Source: Fomes fomentarius (Eukaryota; Basidiomycota; Agaricomycetes; Polyporales; Polyporaceae). Taken from it: a DNA stretch of 64,000 nt. Below the pieces are notes generated by a model. That model was not told the origin of the DNA, did not search any database, and saw only the letters and a list, made by a program, of their open reading frames with translations. A program made the translations under genes and the position numbers. The stretch is taken from NCBI GenBank assembly GCA_022606135.1, contig JABYQN010000011.1, positions 1,054,001-1,118,000 of the forward strand, written 5' to 3'. How positions within the stretch are numbered: position 1 is the first letter of the stretch; the number at the start of each line of letters is the position of its first letter. Positions 1-11,172 of the stretch are shown in pieces.

Positions 1-138
1 AGCAGACTCGGCGTCTGGTTGGGAGATAAGATCGAGGTGAATCGGAGAACGCCGAGCAGTGCTCATCATCGCACTCCCGAGATCGTGTAGGTTCGAAGTC
101 GCTACTACTCTGCTTCTCTTCTCTCCGGTATACTAGCG

Positions 139-1562
139 ATGCGCGTGATAGTCACTGGTAAGGGATCTTCTCTTGTAAGATGTGAGCGTCCATATCTAAC
201 TCGCCATCTCCTCTCACTTGCAGGCGCCTCTGGAGTCCTCGGGTCTGCCGTCTACGGTGCCTTCAAATCGGCTGGCCATACGACACTAGGACTTGCACAT
301 TCGCGGCCCACGGATGAGCTGACACAACTGAACCTACTCGATGCGAACGCGACCGAGCGTGTATTTTCTGAATTCAAGCCCGAGTGTAGGTGCAGTCTGG
401 TTCTCCGCTCGCCCCTTGAACTACAAATCCCGCAGGGGTCATCCACTGCGCGGCGGAGAGACGACCTGATGTTGCGGAGAAGGTAAGATGCACACGATGA
501 CGCTAACGTACATGCGGCTCACCCGTGTGATTGTCAAACAGGATCCCGAAGCTGCACGCCAAGTCCGTCCGAGTCGGGACAGCTCCCATGCCCGAATTCT
601 CTGCTGACTTAACGATAGATCAACGTGTTGGTCCCCGAGAACCTCGCCAAGCTATCCAAGGCCCTGAAGTTCAAGCTTGTGTACATCTCCACAGGCACGT
701 AGCCCGATTGCCCTCGATCGCTACCGGGCACATGGACATCGCTGAAGATCGTTGCCCAACAGAGTATGTATTCGACGGCACCTCCCCGCCATACACGCCC
801 TCGTCCACAACAAACCCGCTCAACCTATACGGTAAGACCAAGCGCGACGGTGAGCTAGCCGTCCTCGGCGTCTCGGGTGCGAAATCGATCGCTCTGCGCG
901 TCCCCGTTCTGTGAGCGTCCCGTCTGCAGAGCCCTCACACCTCACAGGGTCTCTGAAGAATGAACGAACCGACACAGGTACGGGCCTGCGGCGAAGAACA
1001 CCGACAGCGCGGTAAACATCCTCCTCGACGTCGTCGCTGACCAGAGCGGCAAGCAGTACAAGATGGACCACTACGCGACCCGCTACCCCACCAACGTGCT
1101 GGACATTGCCGATTTCCTCGTCCGCCTCAGCGGTGGGTGATTGCCGGGCTCCAGTTGTATAGCCTCCATAGAGTCGCTGAATGACGTCCTACAGGCCTCC
1201 CGGCCTCTCGCGTGATACCCCCGATCTTGCACTACTCGGCTGGCGAGCCGTTCACGAAGTACGAGATGTGTCTCGTCTTCGCGCGGCTTCTCGGGGTGCC
1301 CCACGGGCACATCAATGCTGACGCCTCTCCGCCTAAGGTGTGCTTCTTGTTGCATTTCGCACACCCTCCGGAGGAGACTATGTCTGCTTGAGGATCCGTC
1401 GACTGATGTTGTTTGCCGTACTACCTGCAGTACGACACGCCGCGACCGCAGAACACGCAGCTATATGTGCGCGAGACGGAGGACCTCATGGAGGGCTTTG
1501 GTGGACTTGGATGGAACCCGTTCGAAGAGTGGTGGGCTGGGTATTTGAACAAGAAGCAGTGA
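139..1562 (+). CDS. MAT2B/RmlD-like NAD(P)-binding protein (methionine adenosyltransferase beta-type)
   Basis: This is a multi-exon gene whose spliced product reads as an RmlD/dTDP-4-dehydrorhamnose reductase-type SDR protein. The closest functional match is the regulatory beta subunit of methionine adenosyltransferase. Seen: a very short first exon (139-157) ends in VTG and continues after the intron as GASGVLG, the N-terminal dinucleotide-binding loop. Later come a segment reading HCAAERRPDVAEK, the motif YVFDG, and NLYGKTK, which supplies the SDR Tyr-x-x-x-Lys pair. The C-terminal exon ends GWNPFEEWWAGYL before the TGA at 1560-1562. At least six GT-AG introns of about 50-65 nt are needed, the first at 158-223 and the second near 386-435. 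From the family: the human beta subunit binds NADP and modulates S-adenosylmethionine synthesis; fungal members are common but less studied. The catalytic reductase role is an alternative that sequence alone does not exclude. Confidence 0.85.
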
Positions 1563-1739
1563 CGAACTGGCGGTCTCATCCCTGAAGATGTGATAGGATG
1601 ATCAAGCACATAGAGGTGTCCCGGAACATGTATGTAGCGTATAGACGGAAATACTGATGAGGAAAACGTACTCACAGAGCCGGGAAATATGACTTCAAGG
1701 TTGTTGAAACCACACCATGCACGAAGGTGGATTCAGGTA

Positions 1740-2890
1740 AAATCGTGAATTCATGACGCCATTTTTAGGGCGCAAGATTGAAGCACATTGTACAGAGCAC
1801 AACCATAGTACTACATACGTCCGGCGCCGTCTAGTAAGGCGCGCCAGGTGCCTCTTTGGGAGCTTGGGAGAGAGAGAGAGGAGGAAGAGATCGGGCAAGC
1901 GGCCACCCATCGGCAAGTGCAAATCGCCCAAGCAACCATCCCCACCCCAAAGGTGTTCCTCGTATATGGGAGGTGAGGAAGTTCAGCGGCATTGCGCTGT
2001 CCGGTCCAGTTTCTGTATCGAGTAGCGCCTCTTCGATCTTGGCGTCTGGATGGAGGAGGAATCTCAGGAGGATAAGGGACTCGGATCCACGACACAAGCC
2101 TGCCAGCACGTCCCAGAATTTTACCGGCACTGGGGTGCTATGTGAAGGGGATGTAGGCAGGTGCGTGATTTCGATCTGCATTGGAAGATACGGAGGGGCC
2201 GCTTCTGTCTCGGAGTGCACCGCGGTACGTCGAACTGTTCACCGAGTGCAATCATGTCGTTCTCTGGCTTGAGCAGAGCAGACAACGGGTTGTTTCGAGG
2301 GGGTTCAGGGTGGAATACGTCGGCATTACCGATGGGTATTCGCGTATGACGATGAGCGGGTGGAGCGTCGCGAGTGTGCCAGAAGCCCGACGCAGCATAG
2401 CTGCTGGCCACTATGATGGAGCCGCGAATGCAAATAAGTAAACCAAAGAGATGCAAGACTTTGCGGCGAAGCTCACCAGATACCGGTCGGACAAGTCAGC
2501 TAGGGACCTGGGTTCAACCTGTGCCGCTTTGATATACTGGTCATGCATCCCGTTGGCTTCACGCGACGACACGATCACCGAAAGTAGCCATGGGCTGCGA
2601 CTCGATCTCGAGTATAGTGACTCCTGGATACCACCGCATGACGTAATGGCAGGGAGGATGGGCTCCGTCCACGAAGGGACACCTATAGACCTCAAGATCA
2701 GATATTCGACATTGTGGAAGACAACATCCGGCACGAACCCCGCGGAATCGCGCACTGCGTCGGCTTGGGGACAGGACCCTCTTCATCGTGGGTAGTGATT
2801 TTGGAAGCTGATGCAAGGGTAATGTAGTGGAGATGAGTGGCAGGACGCCGGCATGTTGATGGTAGGGTGGGTGTTCCCATGAAGGAACAT
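1740..2890 (-). other. Unresolved minus-strand multi-exon gene candidate
   Basis: Overlapping minus-strand open segments (about 2559-2816, 2411-2755, 2121-2456, 1831-2220) could be joined by plausible introns, for example one from about 2485 to 2419 that ends in ATAG. A TATA-like box lies upstream. A segment near 1960-2000 reads LTSHIRGTPLGWGW, which loosely recalls the LTSxRGxGW signature of fungal wax-synthase-like membrane proteins. No single splice model joins all parts cleanly, so this may be a decayed gene. The function is not identified. Confidence 0.25.
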
Positions 2891-2943
2891 AGGTGAGAAG
2901 GTGCGGTTAGACGTGAGGAATAGAGAGGGAAGAGTACGCAGGG

Positions 2944-2950
2944 TTTATAT
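2944..2950 (-). promoter_or_regulatory. TATA-like box upstream of the unresolved minus-strand gene
   Basis: Read on the minus strand the site is ATATAAA, about 60 bases before a run of possible start codons near 2880-2790. It is the main reason for thinking that the 1.7-2.9 kb region is transcribed leftward. Confidence 0.35.
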
Positions 2951-3443
2951 AGCACCCTGGGGCAGCCCCATTTAAAGCTGAAAATGGAGGCGCGTTTGTG
3001 AAGCCAACTAAACTCCGCGGCCACCGGTCGGCGTTGGCCATGAACGATGCCTTTGCGGAGCGAAACGCAAGGTCCGCAGCCCCGCGGCCCCACAAAGGCT
3101 TCAAAGCATTGTCAAAAGGCAAGTTTCTTTCAGTTTATGCGAGTGTCGCGGGCACTAGCACGCCGGCTGTTACGTATACAATACTCATGTCTGCGTTAGC
3201 GCTTTCCGAGGTCAGCCAACAAGAATGGTTCGATGTGATTCATGAAGAGATAGCATTGAGGTTGTTTGCAATATAACCCACTGGACTGACCCCATGTTTG
3301 AGGGAGGCTGGCAGTCTCGGCATCGTCCACCTTTAGCGGACTCTGTTCGACCTAGATGTATGTGAAACCGGCTGAGAGCACTTGCCTCAGAACATCCAAT
3401 ACACAGGTCAGACAGCTGCACCTGTACTCAGTACGAGCTGGAT

Positions 3444-3767
3444 ATGAAGGATACGGCGTGCATTGGAAAAACACCTAGGCGCCTTCCACCGTTGGCAACT
3501 GTCAAATTCTGTGACTACGTGACCAGACCCGAGAGCGCCGACTTCAGGGCGCTGTTACTTAAACTTCGTTCGAACTTCGAGTCTTTGACGCACCCCTCTG
3601 ACGTGGTATCATTCAACCCGGGCGTAAGGGGCAGCCTGTATCAGGTAAGCTGCATCATATATATGATGGTTGCTCCATGAGTACTACTGCACATTCTCCG
3701 ACACTGGCAGGATGCATTTGATATGCCATGCCAGCCTGAGCAGTCACGGTGTCCCACAGCTGAGTAG
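3444..3767 (+). CDS. Hypothetical 85-residue protein, two exons
   Basis: An ATG at 3444 opens a 67-codon exon that ends exactly at a strong donor (CAG/GTAAGC at 3645). The 66-nt intron ends CAG at 3710, and the reading frame continues for 18 codons to TAG at 3765-3767. The intron size and sites match those of confident genes in the window, which is the only support. The product shows no signal peptide, membrane segment or recognisable domain. Its tail carries two cysteines. It could be chance. Confidence 0.3.
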
Positions 3768-4643
3768 TATCAATTGTCTGTCATTATATCAACGCGAGCG
3801 AGGAAACCTTGATGGTAGCGACTTGCTGATGGATGATATTTACAAATGGTGGAATTATCTTGAACTCACGTATCCCAAGTATATTCACGGATCGAGTCGT
3901 GGTCTCCGATGGCGCATGGACTCATTGGCGAGAGCCCGGGCAGTCCACAGAGGGGTGCGTCTTTCGATGACTCCGTGCCCTGTCTCTCTGCGCACTCATC
4001 TTGCATCACTTCTTAGCTCAGGTCATGGTCAGCCTTCGTAATGACGAACATTACACTCACGATTCTTTGTTCTAATGATATCAATCCGTCAGTAACACAC
4101 ACAGGGAGTTACGTCTATCACGCCCAGTTGAGTGCCAGCTCAACACAGTATGCGGTCGAAAGAGGTCGTGGGCGCTCAGCGCTGACCCGAGATACTTTGG
4201 CCTGAAGATATCGTAGCCAGACATCCGCCAGCTGTGAGGAATACTCGAGCTAAGCGCCGACACGGTTCGAGCCGATACCGGCACTCTTCGGGCGATGGTA
4301 GGCACCAGAAGAAGGCATGGTTTCCGTTATATTTGTGCATGGCTGATGACAATCTACAGACGGGGCATCTTTGATCCTGTCCTGAAGGCCAATATGCGGC
4401 CATGATGGACTTGCGATCAGCTTTCACTTACCCCTTGACCACGTCCCTTCGACTGATTAGCCACCTCAACTCTCGATCGACCGCAGCTGCGGCGGGAGGA
4501 TGAGGGCACCCGCCGCTCAGTCCCTGGAAGGTACGCCTGATAAAGTTTCATACTGCACAGCCCATTCACCATTCACAGGATATATGTGGGGAACCCCGTG
4601 TCCACCTTCGCCGCGCTCGCATTTCGGGATTTGTGCTGTCAAG

Positions 4644-6077
4644 ATGATCTTTGTGCTACTCTATGCTATCGTACACGTTCTTCTCCTATGGACCCCGCGA
4701 ACATGTGCGCAGAGGACGAAGGCGGTATGCCTAGAGGAATTCGACTGGGTGAGTCCTTAGTCATCCCTCTCGAGCGAGCCTCGCTGACTGTCCCCGCATA
4801 CATAGATGACGAACTCCAAAGGCCAGAGCCCATGCCTCGTTACCTCCTGGCTCTGGGTGCCCTGCTATGGGCCAAATGGTCTGTTTACTTCTTTCTCGTC
4901 AACGTTATATACAAGCTTGGTCTAACAGTCCCAAAGGCAGCGACCTTCCCCCGCGGACGATAATGACACGATCTACGAAGGACCGCAAGACACGGACCCC
5001 TTCGACTCTACACCATGCGATTGCAACACGGTACTATACTCGACGTTCGCTGCGTGCGCAGTATGTCAAGGGGCAGATATCGACCCGTACGATCTAATAC
5101 CAATTTGCCCCAAACCACACCCTGAGATGTCTAAACGCAGGTGGCCGATATACAAGACGAATTGTTCAGACGTTTTCATCGGAAGGTTTGTGATATATCA
5201 GCCCACCGCAGAACGCAGAATGACTTGAGTATGGCATTAGTTACCCGGAATCTATCCCTGATGGTACTGCGATACCTGCATGGGCGTTTTTAAACATTAC
5301 TGTACGTCACAGCATATCGTCTTGCCACTCATTGGCTCTCACACTTTGTCCGTGGTCGTCAGAGGAACAGTATCTTCAACGTCACCGCGGCGAAGGCCTC
5401 CGCGGCATCAAGTTAGGCCTCATGCCTATGTCAGATGGTTCTGAGCTAATCAATTGCTTCCATACCAGATCTTCCAGATATCACCGCCAACTCTTCTCTT
5501 TCCACAACCACGTCGTCTTCTCCGACCACATTGCTTTCCACAACCACATCAGCATCTTTGACGAATTCTCCACACACCTCAGCATTCCCCACATCCTCTA
5601 CGACTGATATAGCCCCATCCTCTGTGTCAGGCGGGGCAGCATCAGAAGGTGCGAACAGTCATGGTAGTAACGTCACATCAATAGTGGGTGGAACCGTCAG
5701 TGGCGTCCTGGGGCTGTTGGCCATCGGCGCGGTCGTATTCTACATGTTGCTCCGTTACCGCAAGGAGCAGCAGTCCCGTGCCTGTGGTATCTCGGCGATT
5801 GGGTCTGCGGAACACTCCACCAATATGTCCGACGCAAGCGGAAGTGTGGGCAGGATCTATGTGAGTGTATCAGTCCCTTCGCGCAGCCCGTTTTCTGACA
5901 AGCGGATGCTACCTACGTGGTACAACTCAGAATGCGAACGACCCGCGGACGTTCCCACCGCCCTTCGTTTCGCATCCTGCTAGTTCGGTCTCTAGCTTTC
6001 CTGCTGTCCCACGGGCAGCTACGAGATCTGGGAGTGAGCCCCCAATCTCGTTCTACAGAGGGTTTCCGCAGGTTTGA
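4644..6077 (+). CDS. Single-pass membrane protein with Cys-rich ectodomain (basidiomycete-specific family)
   Basis: The start at 4644 gives a hydrophobic signal peptide (MIFVLLYAIVHVLLLW). Family hallmarks follow: CLEEFDW, then after an intron MTNSKGQSPCLVTSWLWVPC, then CDCNTVLYSTFAACAVCQG, WPIYKTNCSDVF, YPESIPDGTAIPAWAFLNIT, and a Ser/Thr-rich stalk. One transmembrane helix (about SIVGGTVSGVLGLLAIGAVV) precedes RYRK and a cytoplasmic tail ending at TGA 6075-6077. The paralogue at 42994-44378 has the same order and the same splice position before the tail (a Tyr codon, then Asn). The family is abundant in agaricomycete genomes; its function is unknown, probably at the cell surface. Oddity: no intron with GT-AG ends near 4879-4930 joins the VPC exon to the CDCN exon in frame. 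Either the donor at GTGCCC (about 4850) is used, at the cost of a conserved cysteine, or there is a one-base lesion. Confidence 0.7.
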
Positions 6078-7331
6078 GGGAGCAGCGTTGTGCAGTGTGT
6101 GCGGCACATTGACTGTTGGATCCATATCGCGTGTTCGTCTCCCTTAATATTGAAGGGCTCCTGCCATCTGGAATGTGTCTGCGTTGATACGCTTAATTGC
6201 ACGAACCACTGTGCGGCTATGCTGGTTGTTGGGCAATGTCTGTCGGAGCCCCCTGATCTGTCTGATAAAGACCTTGCCTATCAGACATCTCCTACAAGGT
6301 GGTGCGACTTCGAGGATCGTCCCTTTTAATGCGCGCGCAGCAACACGACCCGTGTTCGACGTCTCTTCATTCAGTATTCTTCCGTGACAGACGGACCACA
6401 ATCCATCGTTTTCCGCGTTCTGACAGTTAAAAGCTGTCAGTCATGGTGATGAAGGTGCTACGGTTTCTCAAGTAAAAATACTCTGCCAGTGGTCAAGGCC
6501 CGTCGGGCGTGATAATCCGTCATGTATCACTTGAGTTAACTTTCACAGTATCTACGGCACATATAATGATGCTTCCCATCCCCGGGCCCTGTGAAAACAT
6601 GTTTCCCTCATAGCCTAGGTAAGTGTCTTGTTCTGATGAGATCGTGGCCCGTGGCATTTCCTGGTGGAAAGTTTACCTCTCGCGAACAGTGTGGGGCCAC
6701 GGGAGGGCAGGGGTCTCCCCCAGCACTCGATCGCCATCATCCTCCACCCATGCTTACTAGTACGAACTTGGAAGACCGAGCTCACGGAGCTGTTAAACAT
6801 AGTACATAGATGGCATAGTCATACTTGCACTGAACGTTGTACTCGACTAGTGGAGTCCCCTGGTTGTCGCTGTGCGTAGGGATCGTCCTCGTCGTTGTAG
6901 GGAGAATAGTACTTAGTAGAGAACAACGGCCCGGATGACTCCGATTTGACCGGAGCTGTTCTGTCCGCCGTATTCCAGTTGAACTCCGCTCAATCTGAGT
7001 TGTTACCGAAGTTAGCCGTTCCGACGAGGGTTCACTTCATGTACTTTGTAACCAACCACGACCTCAACACCGTCCAATTTCCCAATCAAGACAATTGATA
7101 GGTCTGAGGTGCTCTCGACACCCTCCTCTTCAAGTTGGGTGTTCTGTTCTTCACAACTTGAGTCTACATGACGGCGGAACACTTACTTTTGTGAGTTCTA
7201 CATCTTTCACTCGGATGGGGAATGCACGTAGGTTGACACACAAATCTGTAGCAAAATGCGTCACAGATGCTGGAGCAGCGGCAGGAAAATTTTGCTGAAT
7301 AGATGGACCGACATGCAGCGAAGCCTCGTAG
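6078..7331. other. Intergenic stretch, no gene seen
   Basis: Only short overlapping open frames on both strands, with no conserved motifs and no consistent splice sites. I see no RNA gene or repeat here. Confidence 0.5.
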
Positions 7332-7655
7332 TCAGGACGCGGTGTTAGACAGAATGTGCCTCAAGTTGACCGTGCGCATGCTCGCCCTGACGTGCTCTTC
7401 GTCGTCCATGCGATGAACCTCCCCGTTGCTTGAGCTCCAGTCAAGGAACGCGTTGAAGCTAGCGGCGATCTGACTTCCTGCAGTCAACATTGTTCCGACT
7501 TGGGTCGTTTGGGTGCTTGACTTGCTCTGTCCGGTGGTCCTCGTGAGCAAGCTTCCCGGCAGGGGCGAATTTGTGCTATCAGCTATCAGTTCTCGTGGAT
7601 CACGCCAAGACCCTTCGCCAGGTGCGGACATCGTATACTTTTTTCTCGACATCAT
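7332..7655 (-). CDS. Hypothetical 107-residue ORF
   Basis: An uninterrupted minus-strand frame of 107 codons from ATG at 7655. It is Ser/Thr-rich, without signal peptide or membrane segment and without a recognised domain. It is kept because the surrounding 1.2 kb is otherwise empty and no opposing frame explains it. It may be spurious. Confidence 0.25.
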   Translation of the reverse strand: MMSRKKYTMSAPGEGSWRDPRELIADSTNSPLPGSLLTRTTGQSKSSTQTTQVGTMLTAGSQIAASFNAFLDWSSSNGEVHRMDDEEHVRASMRTVNLRHILSNTAS

Positions 7656-7831
7656 GTGAACTCATCGTGCCAGAGACGCGTTCACAGTACGACACTTTCG
7701 CGCTCGCTAACGCCGTTCGCGCCGACGCTTCTTGATGCCGCTCATCCTTCTCAGCACTACGTACTCCCTAAGAGACCGGCGCATGGTCGCAAAAAACTGC
7801 TGCGCAACCCCCCTCTCTCACACTTGCCGTT

Positions 7832-9080
7832 ATGACCCTCTCAAACGATCTCTCAGCCCTGGTAGGGTTTGCCTGCGAGGCCGTCTTCTGGGGTATGTTC
7901 TTACATGACCTGTGTGTCGGAGACGTTGATGTCTCAACATGTGCACTGATTTGCAGGGGTCTATGTGGTGTTATTCCTCACATCCATCGTGCTACTCCTC
8001 CGCCGTGCTAGCACGCGCTCCGTGAATCTCCCCATCTTCATCGCAAACGTCTTCTTGTTCGGATCATGCACGGCTCACTTTGCGCTGGAGTTCGACCACT
8101 TCTTTAGGACGTTGGTGGGTGGCTTTGTCGTTTGTGGGACGACGTTCTCTTGATAATTTTCTTCCAGAGCGCTACCGGCGTGAGGGGGTTCGCGGACGAG
8201 ACTGCAAAACTCATGGGGGCGGACATCCTCATCTCTCTCAGCGATTTCCTTGGCGACCTCATCCTCATCTACCGTTGCTGGGTCATTTGGAACAAGAACC
8301 TCTGGGTCGTCTTCTTCCCATTCCTGACCGCAGCTGGCGGGTTCGGTAAGTTTCATCTCCACTACTCTATCACTGGCTTCTGGCTTACGCCCGACTCGCG
8401 TTGCCACAGCCTGTATCATTGTCGTTGCGCACTTCGTCTTGATGCTCAGCCCGTCTTCCCCGGTCCCGCCCGCAGCGATCGTCCCGCTCGGCATGGCGGG
8501 ATACGTCCTTCCGCTCGCGACCAACGCGATGGCGACCGCACTTATCGTTGCGAAGCTCTGGCTCACCGCGAGCAGGGCGGAGAAACGCGTTGGGACGCGC
8601 ATGCGCGGCACCGCGAGGGCCGCACAACGCGCAGTCGCGATCATCGTTGAGAGCGGCTTGCTCTACCTCGTCACGCAGCTTGTGTTCGCGGTGCTCTTTG
8701 GGCTCGGACACCCCGCGCAGGCGATCTTGGCAGTCATCGCGGTGCAGATATACGTTAGTTCCGTCCCTCTTTCTCTGACGTGACTGTCTCGCCTGACTCA
8801 GAGGTGTTCGCAGGGAATTGCGCCGACGCTCATTATCATCCAGGTCGCACTGGGTATTTCGACCGAACAAACGACGGCTCCACCGCGTAAGAGCGCGTCG
8901 ATGACGCGGGTCACGGTGGCTTCGGGGCGCGCCAGTTCTGCACAAGCCCATCCACCCTCTTTCCTCCCGGCCTTATCTTCAGCCACCGACGACAGCACAC
9001 TGCGGCAAGACGCCGAGTGCCTGGAGTTGAAGTCGCTCGACCTCGACTTTGATGACATGGAGGTTGCGGTCGCTGTGTGA
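7832..9080 (+). CDS. Seven-pass membrane protein, basidiomycete family (copy 1)
   Basis: ATG at 7832 gives MTLSNDLSALVGFACEAVFW and, after an intron of about 65 nt, a first hydrophobic segment (VYVVLFLTSIVLLL). Further hydrophobic segments follow: LPIFIANVFLFGSCTAHFAL; ILISLSDFLGDLILIYRCWVIW; VVFFPFLTAAGGF; YVLPLATNAMATALIVAKLW; and ESGLLYLVTQLVFAVLFGLG. The last exon starts GIAPTLIIIQVALG and ends in an acidic cytosolic tail at TGA 9078-9080. The IYRCWVIW motif after the third or fourth helix is typical of this receptor-like agaricomycete family. A paralogue lies at 18734-19919 on the other strand, with YRCWMLW and GIMPTLVAL at the same positions. The ligand and role are unknown; receptor-like signalling is only inferred from the topology. 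Confidence 0.8.
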
Positions 9081-9337
9081 GCACTCGAATTTGAGTTGAA
9101 CGTTGAAGGGGTCGAACGTTGAGGAAAATAAAAAAATTGAACTTACTTGTGCGCCCTGTGCGATGTGCTTAGTATCTTTTGTCCTGGCTTGTGTCGTCGC
9201 TCTCTGCCTGATACGCTGTTGTATTGTATGTAGCACTAATCTCAAACCTTGTCGCTCGCTTTGATCCTCTCTGTCGCGTTCAATGATCATATCCTAGTGT
9301 TCGTTCAGCATGGTTGAATCAAACATACGATATCCAT

Positions 9338-10081
9338 TCACGACATTCTTTCCAACATATCATCTCCGCGAACGGGTCCCGCAGCATGCTCGTCCAGGTA
9401 CCTCCATAGCGCTTTCCAATCCTTGCACTCCCTCACCGAGCCAACCCCGCCCGCCGCATGCACCCACTTTCCATGCCGCATGCCCGGCTCGTCGACTTCG
9501 AGCGTCGTGTCCGCCTGACAGAGCACGATCTGCAACATGTACCGCAAGCAGTGCTCGACATGGTGCGCGTACCCGGTCCGGTTCGTCGCGAAGCCGACGC
9601 GGAAGACATCCAGGCAGTGTAGCTGGTGCACGGCGGAGACCAGGAAGGTGCGTGCGTGAGGTTCAGAGTCGGAGCCTGGACTAGTGCTAGTAGAGGGTTG
9701 GAGGTCGACGAAGCCGTCTGAGGCGGGAAAGAGCGACGCCCAGTCGTCGTCGGCGTGGAGTGAGAAACGCGGAGCACCGGAGTTCATGACGTGCTGTGTG
9801 CTGGGGAGGTCAACGAGAAGGTGCGAAGGATGGTCGTTGCCGGCGTATGCTAGATGATGGGACGACCTTCAGGTTCTCGATAGACAGAAAGAGGTGGACT
9901 TGTACTCACTGTACTCATGCAAGACTGTTGGACGAAGTGGACTCTGCGGACCGTCAACCTGGAGTAACACTCGCAGCATCCACAACACGGTGGCGACGAG
10001 CAGAAGTAGAGTACAGAACAGGACTCTACGTGACACCGGTGAGGTCTCGAGGGGATGACGGCGGTAGTATTCGTCCATCAT
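9338..10081 (-). CDS. UstYa-like (DUF3328) oxidase
   Basis: Two exons. Exon 1 (10081-9910) encodes a short basic N-terminus and one membrane helix (RVLFCTLLLLVATVLWMLRVLL). The 60-nt intron 9850-9909 runs from GTGAGT to CTAG. Exon 2 then gives a Tyr-Ala-Gly-Asn-Asp-His-Pro stretch, W-ASLFP and GFV. It carries both family motifs, HQLHC and HVEHC (each HxxHC), followed by CQADTTLE, and stops at 9338. From the family: UstYa-type proteins are membrane-anchored oxidases that cyclise or hydroxylate ribosomal peptides (ustiloxin-type dikaritins) and some other fungal metabolites; the paired HxxHC motifs are thought to be catalytic. About 230 residues is the usual size. A truncated duplicate of exon 1 lies at 13367-13490 and a small secreted peptide gene at 14394. 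A peptide-maturation role is inferred. Confidence 0.85.
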
Positions 10082-10668
10082 GTCGAGAGATAAGTCTGCA
10101 AGTCTGTAAATCTGATGTTTGAAGACTCATGCTACCACGAACTCACGAGCGTAAGTACAACTACAGCTTCCAGGAGGCCGGAGTGTGGGGTGAGTAAGGT
10201 GAGAGGAGCAGGCATATGCATCAAACCCTCGTACTGCCGGATCATCATTGCGTGGCGTTCTTTGAGAGAACGATTGTCGAAAACGTGTTCCTGCCGCATG
10301 TTGGGAACCTTTCGCTTGTAGCAGTGATTGCTCCATATGAAGGTAGAGCATGGCCCTTGGATCTGAGCGCCAGTCAACGCATCGCAGGGGATAGCCAGTC
10401 CGAAGCCGCTCCGGGTCTAGAACATCCCCCGTTAGGTAAGTGGGCATATTGAAAGCAGGATGTTCAGCTATAGTGTCATGCAGAAGCCCAGCATCTCATG
10501 TAGGATCGCAAGGAGAACGTAGGAAATCTGTCGATGTCAGAACAATAGAGTACAATGAAACTCACTCAGGAGTCTGGAGAACCGCTCTTGGACGGTGGAC
10601 TCGCAAAGATCCCCTTCTCCTTGTGTGTTACTGCCCCGCCTGCGAGTAGGCAGCGTGCGCTCCTAGTT
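9961..10668. repeat. Segmental duplication, copy 1
   Basis: This segment recurs in direct orientation at 13367-14040 with many substitutions and small indels. It spans exon 1 of the UstYa-like gene and about 590 bases of its upstream flank. The flank contains a minus-strand frame (about 10430-10270) reading IPCDALTGAQIQGPC and TFIWSNHCYKR. Differences between the copies in that frame are mostly conservative, which suggests that the flank was protein-coding. Confidence 0.8.
10250..10425 (-). CDS. Exon of an unidentified protein upstream of the UstYa-like gene
   Basis: Minus-strand frame following a possible acceptor (TTCTAG near 10418) and reading GFGLAIPCDALTGAQ, IQGPC, TFIWSNHCYKRK. The corresponding frame in the duplicated segment (about 13795-13640) keeps Cys, Trp and most other residues and changes Ile/Val, Ala/Thr and Phe/Val. 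The spaced cysteines weakly recall the ectodomain of the Cys-rich membrane proteins in this window. Neither the start nor the full exon structure could be resolved. Confidence 0.3.
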
Positions 10669-11172
10669 TCAGCTGCCTCTATTCCTCCGTTACGGAAGCA
10701 TAGAGGTCATGTCCCAAGCCGCGGTCGCACTGGACACGCAAAGTCGACGTTCGGTCGAGAAACCTTCAACAACCCTATCCTCGTCGCCCACCATATTGGA
10801 CACTATGCTACGAGAATCAGACATATCATGCTGAAACTACTCTCCAGGACACGCAGGCTCGTTCGACAGGCTGTCACCAAAACTACTCCTCCGATGTTCT
10901 CCATGCGCCATGACGTCTCTTCTATAGCCTGCGACGCGACATAGCTGTAGGTATGCTGATGTTGCCTTAGCAGACGACTCATACACTTCTAGCTCAAAAC
11001 CGTCCCGCTCGGGGTCTTCCGTCCTTTGTTGTTACCAGGCGGTGAATGCGGGAAATCGCCGGGACGGGGGAACGGGCAAGACTAGGCTACAATAGCAATT
11101 TGCATTGCGCACCTAGTACGCTCCATGCAAAGGTGCTCAATCATACTCATGTCCTGTCGTTGATGGTGACAA

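Noticed and set aside
80..110. GTTCGAAGTC near 92 as a tRNA B box
   Set aside because: No A box or foldable cloverleaf upstream or downstream; I found no tRNA or rRNA gene in the window.
8075..8951. Minus-strand ORFs near 190 codons
   Set aside because: Antisense to the seven-pass membrane protein; composition is that of a reverse complement (Arg/His/Asp-rich).
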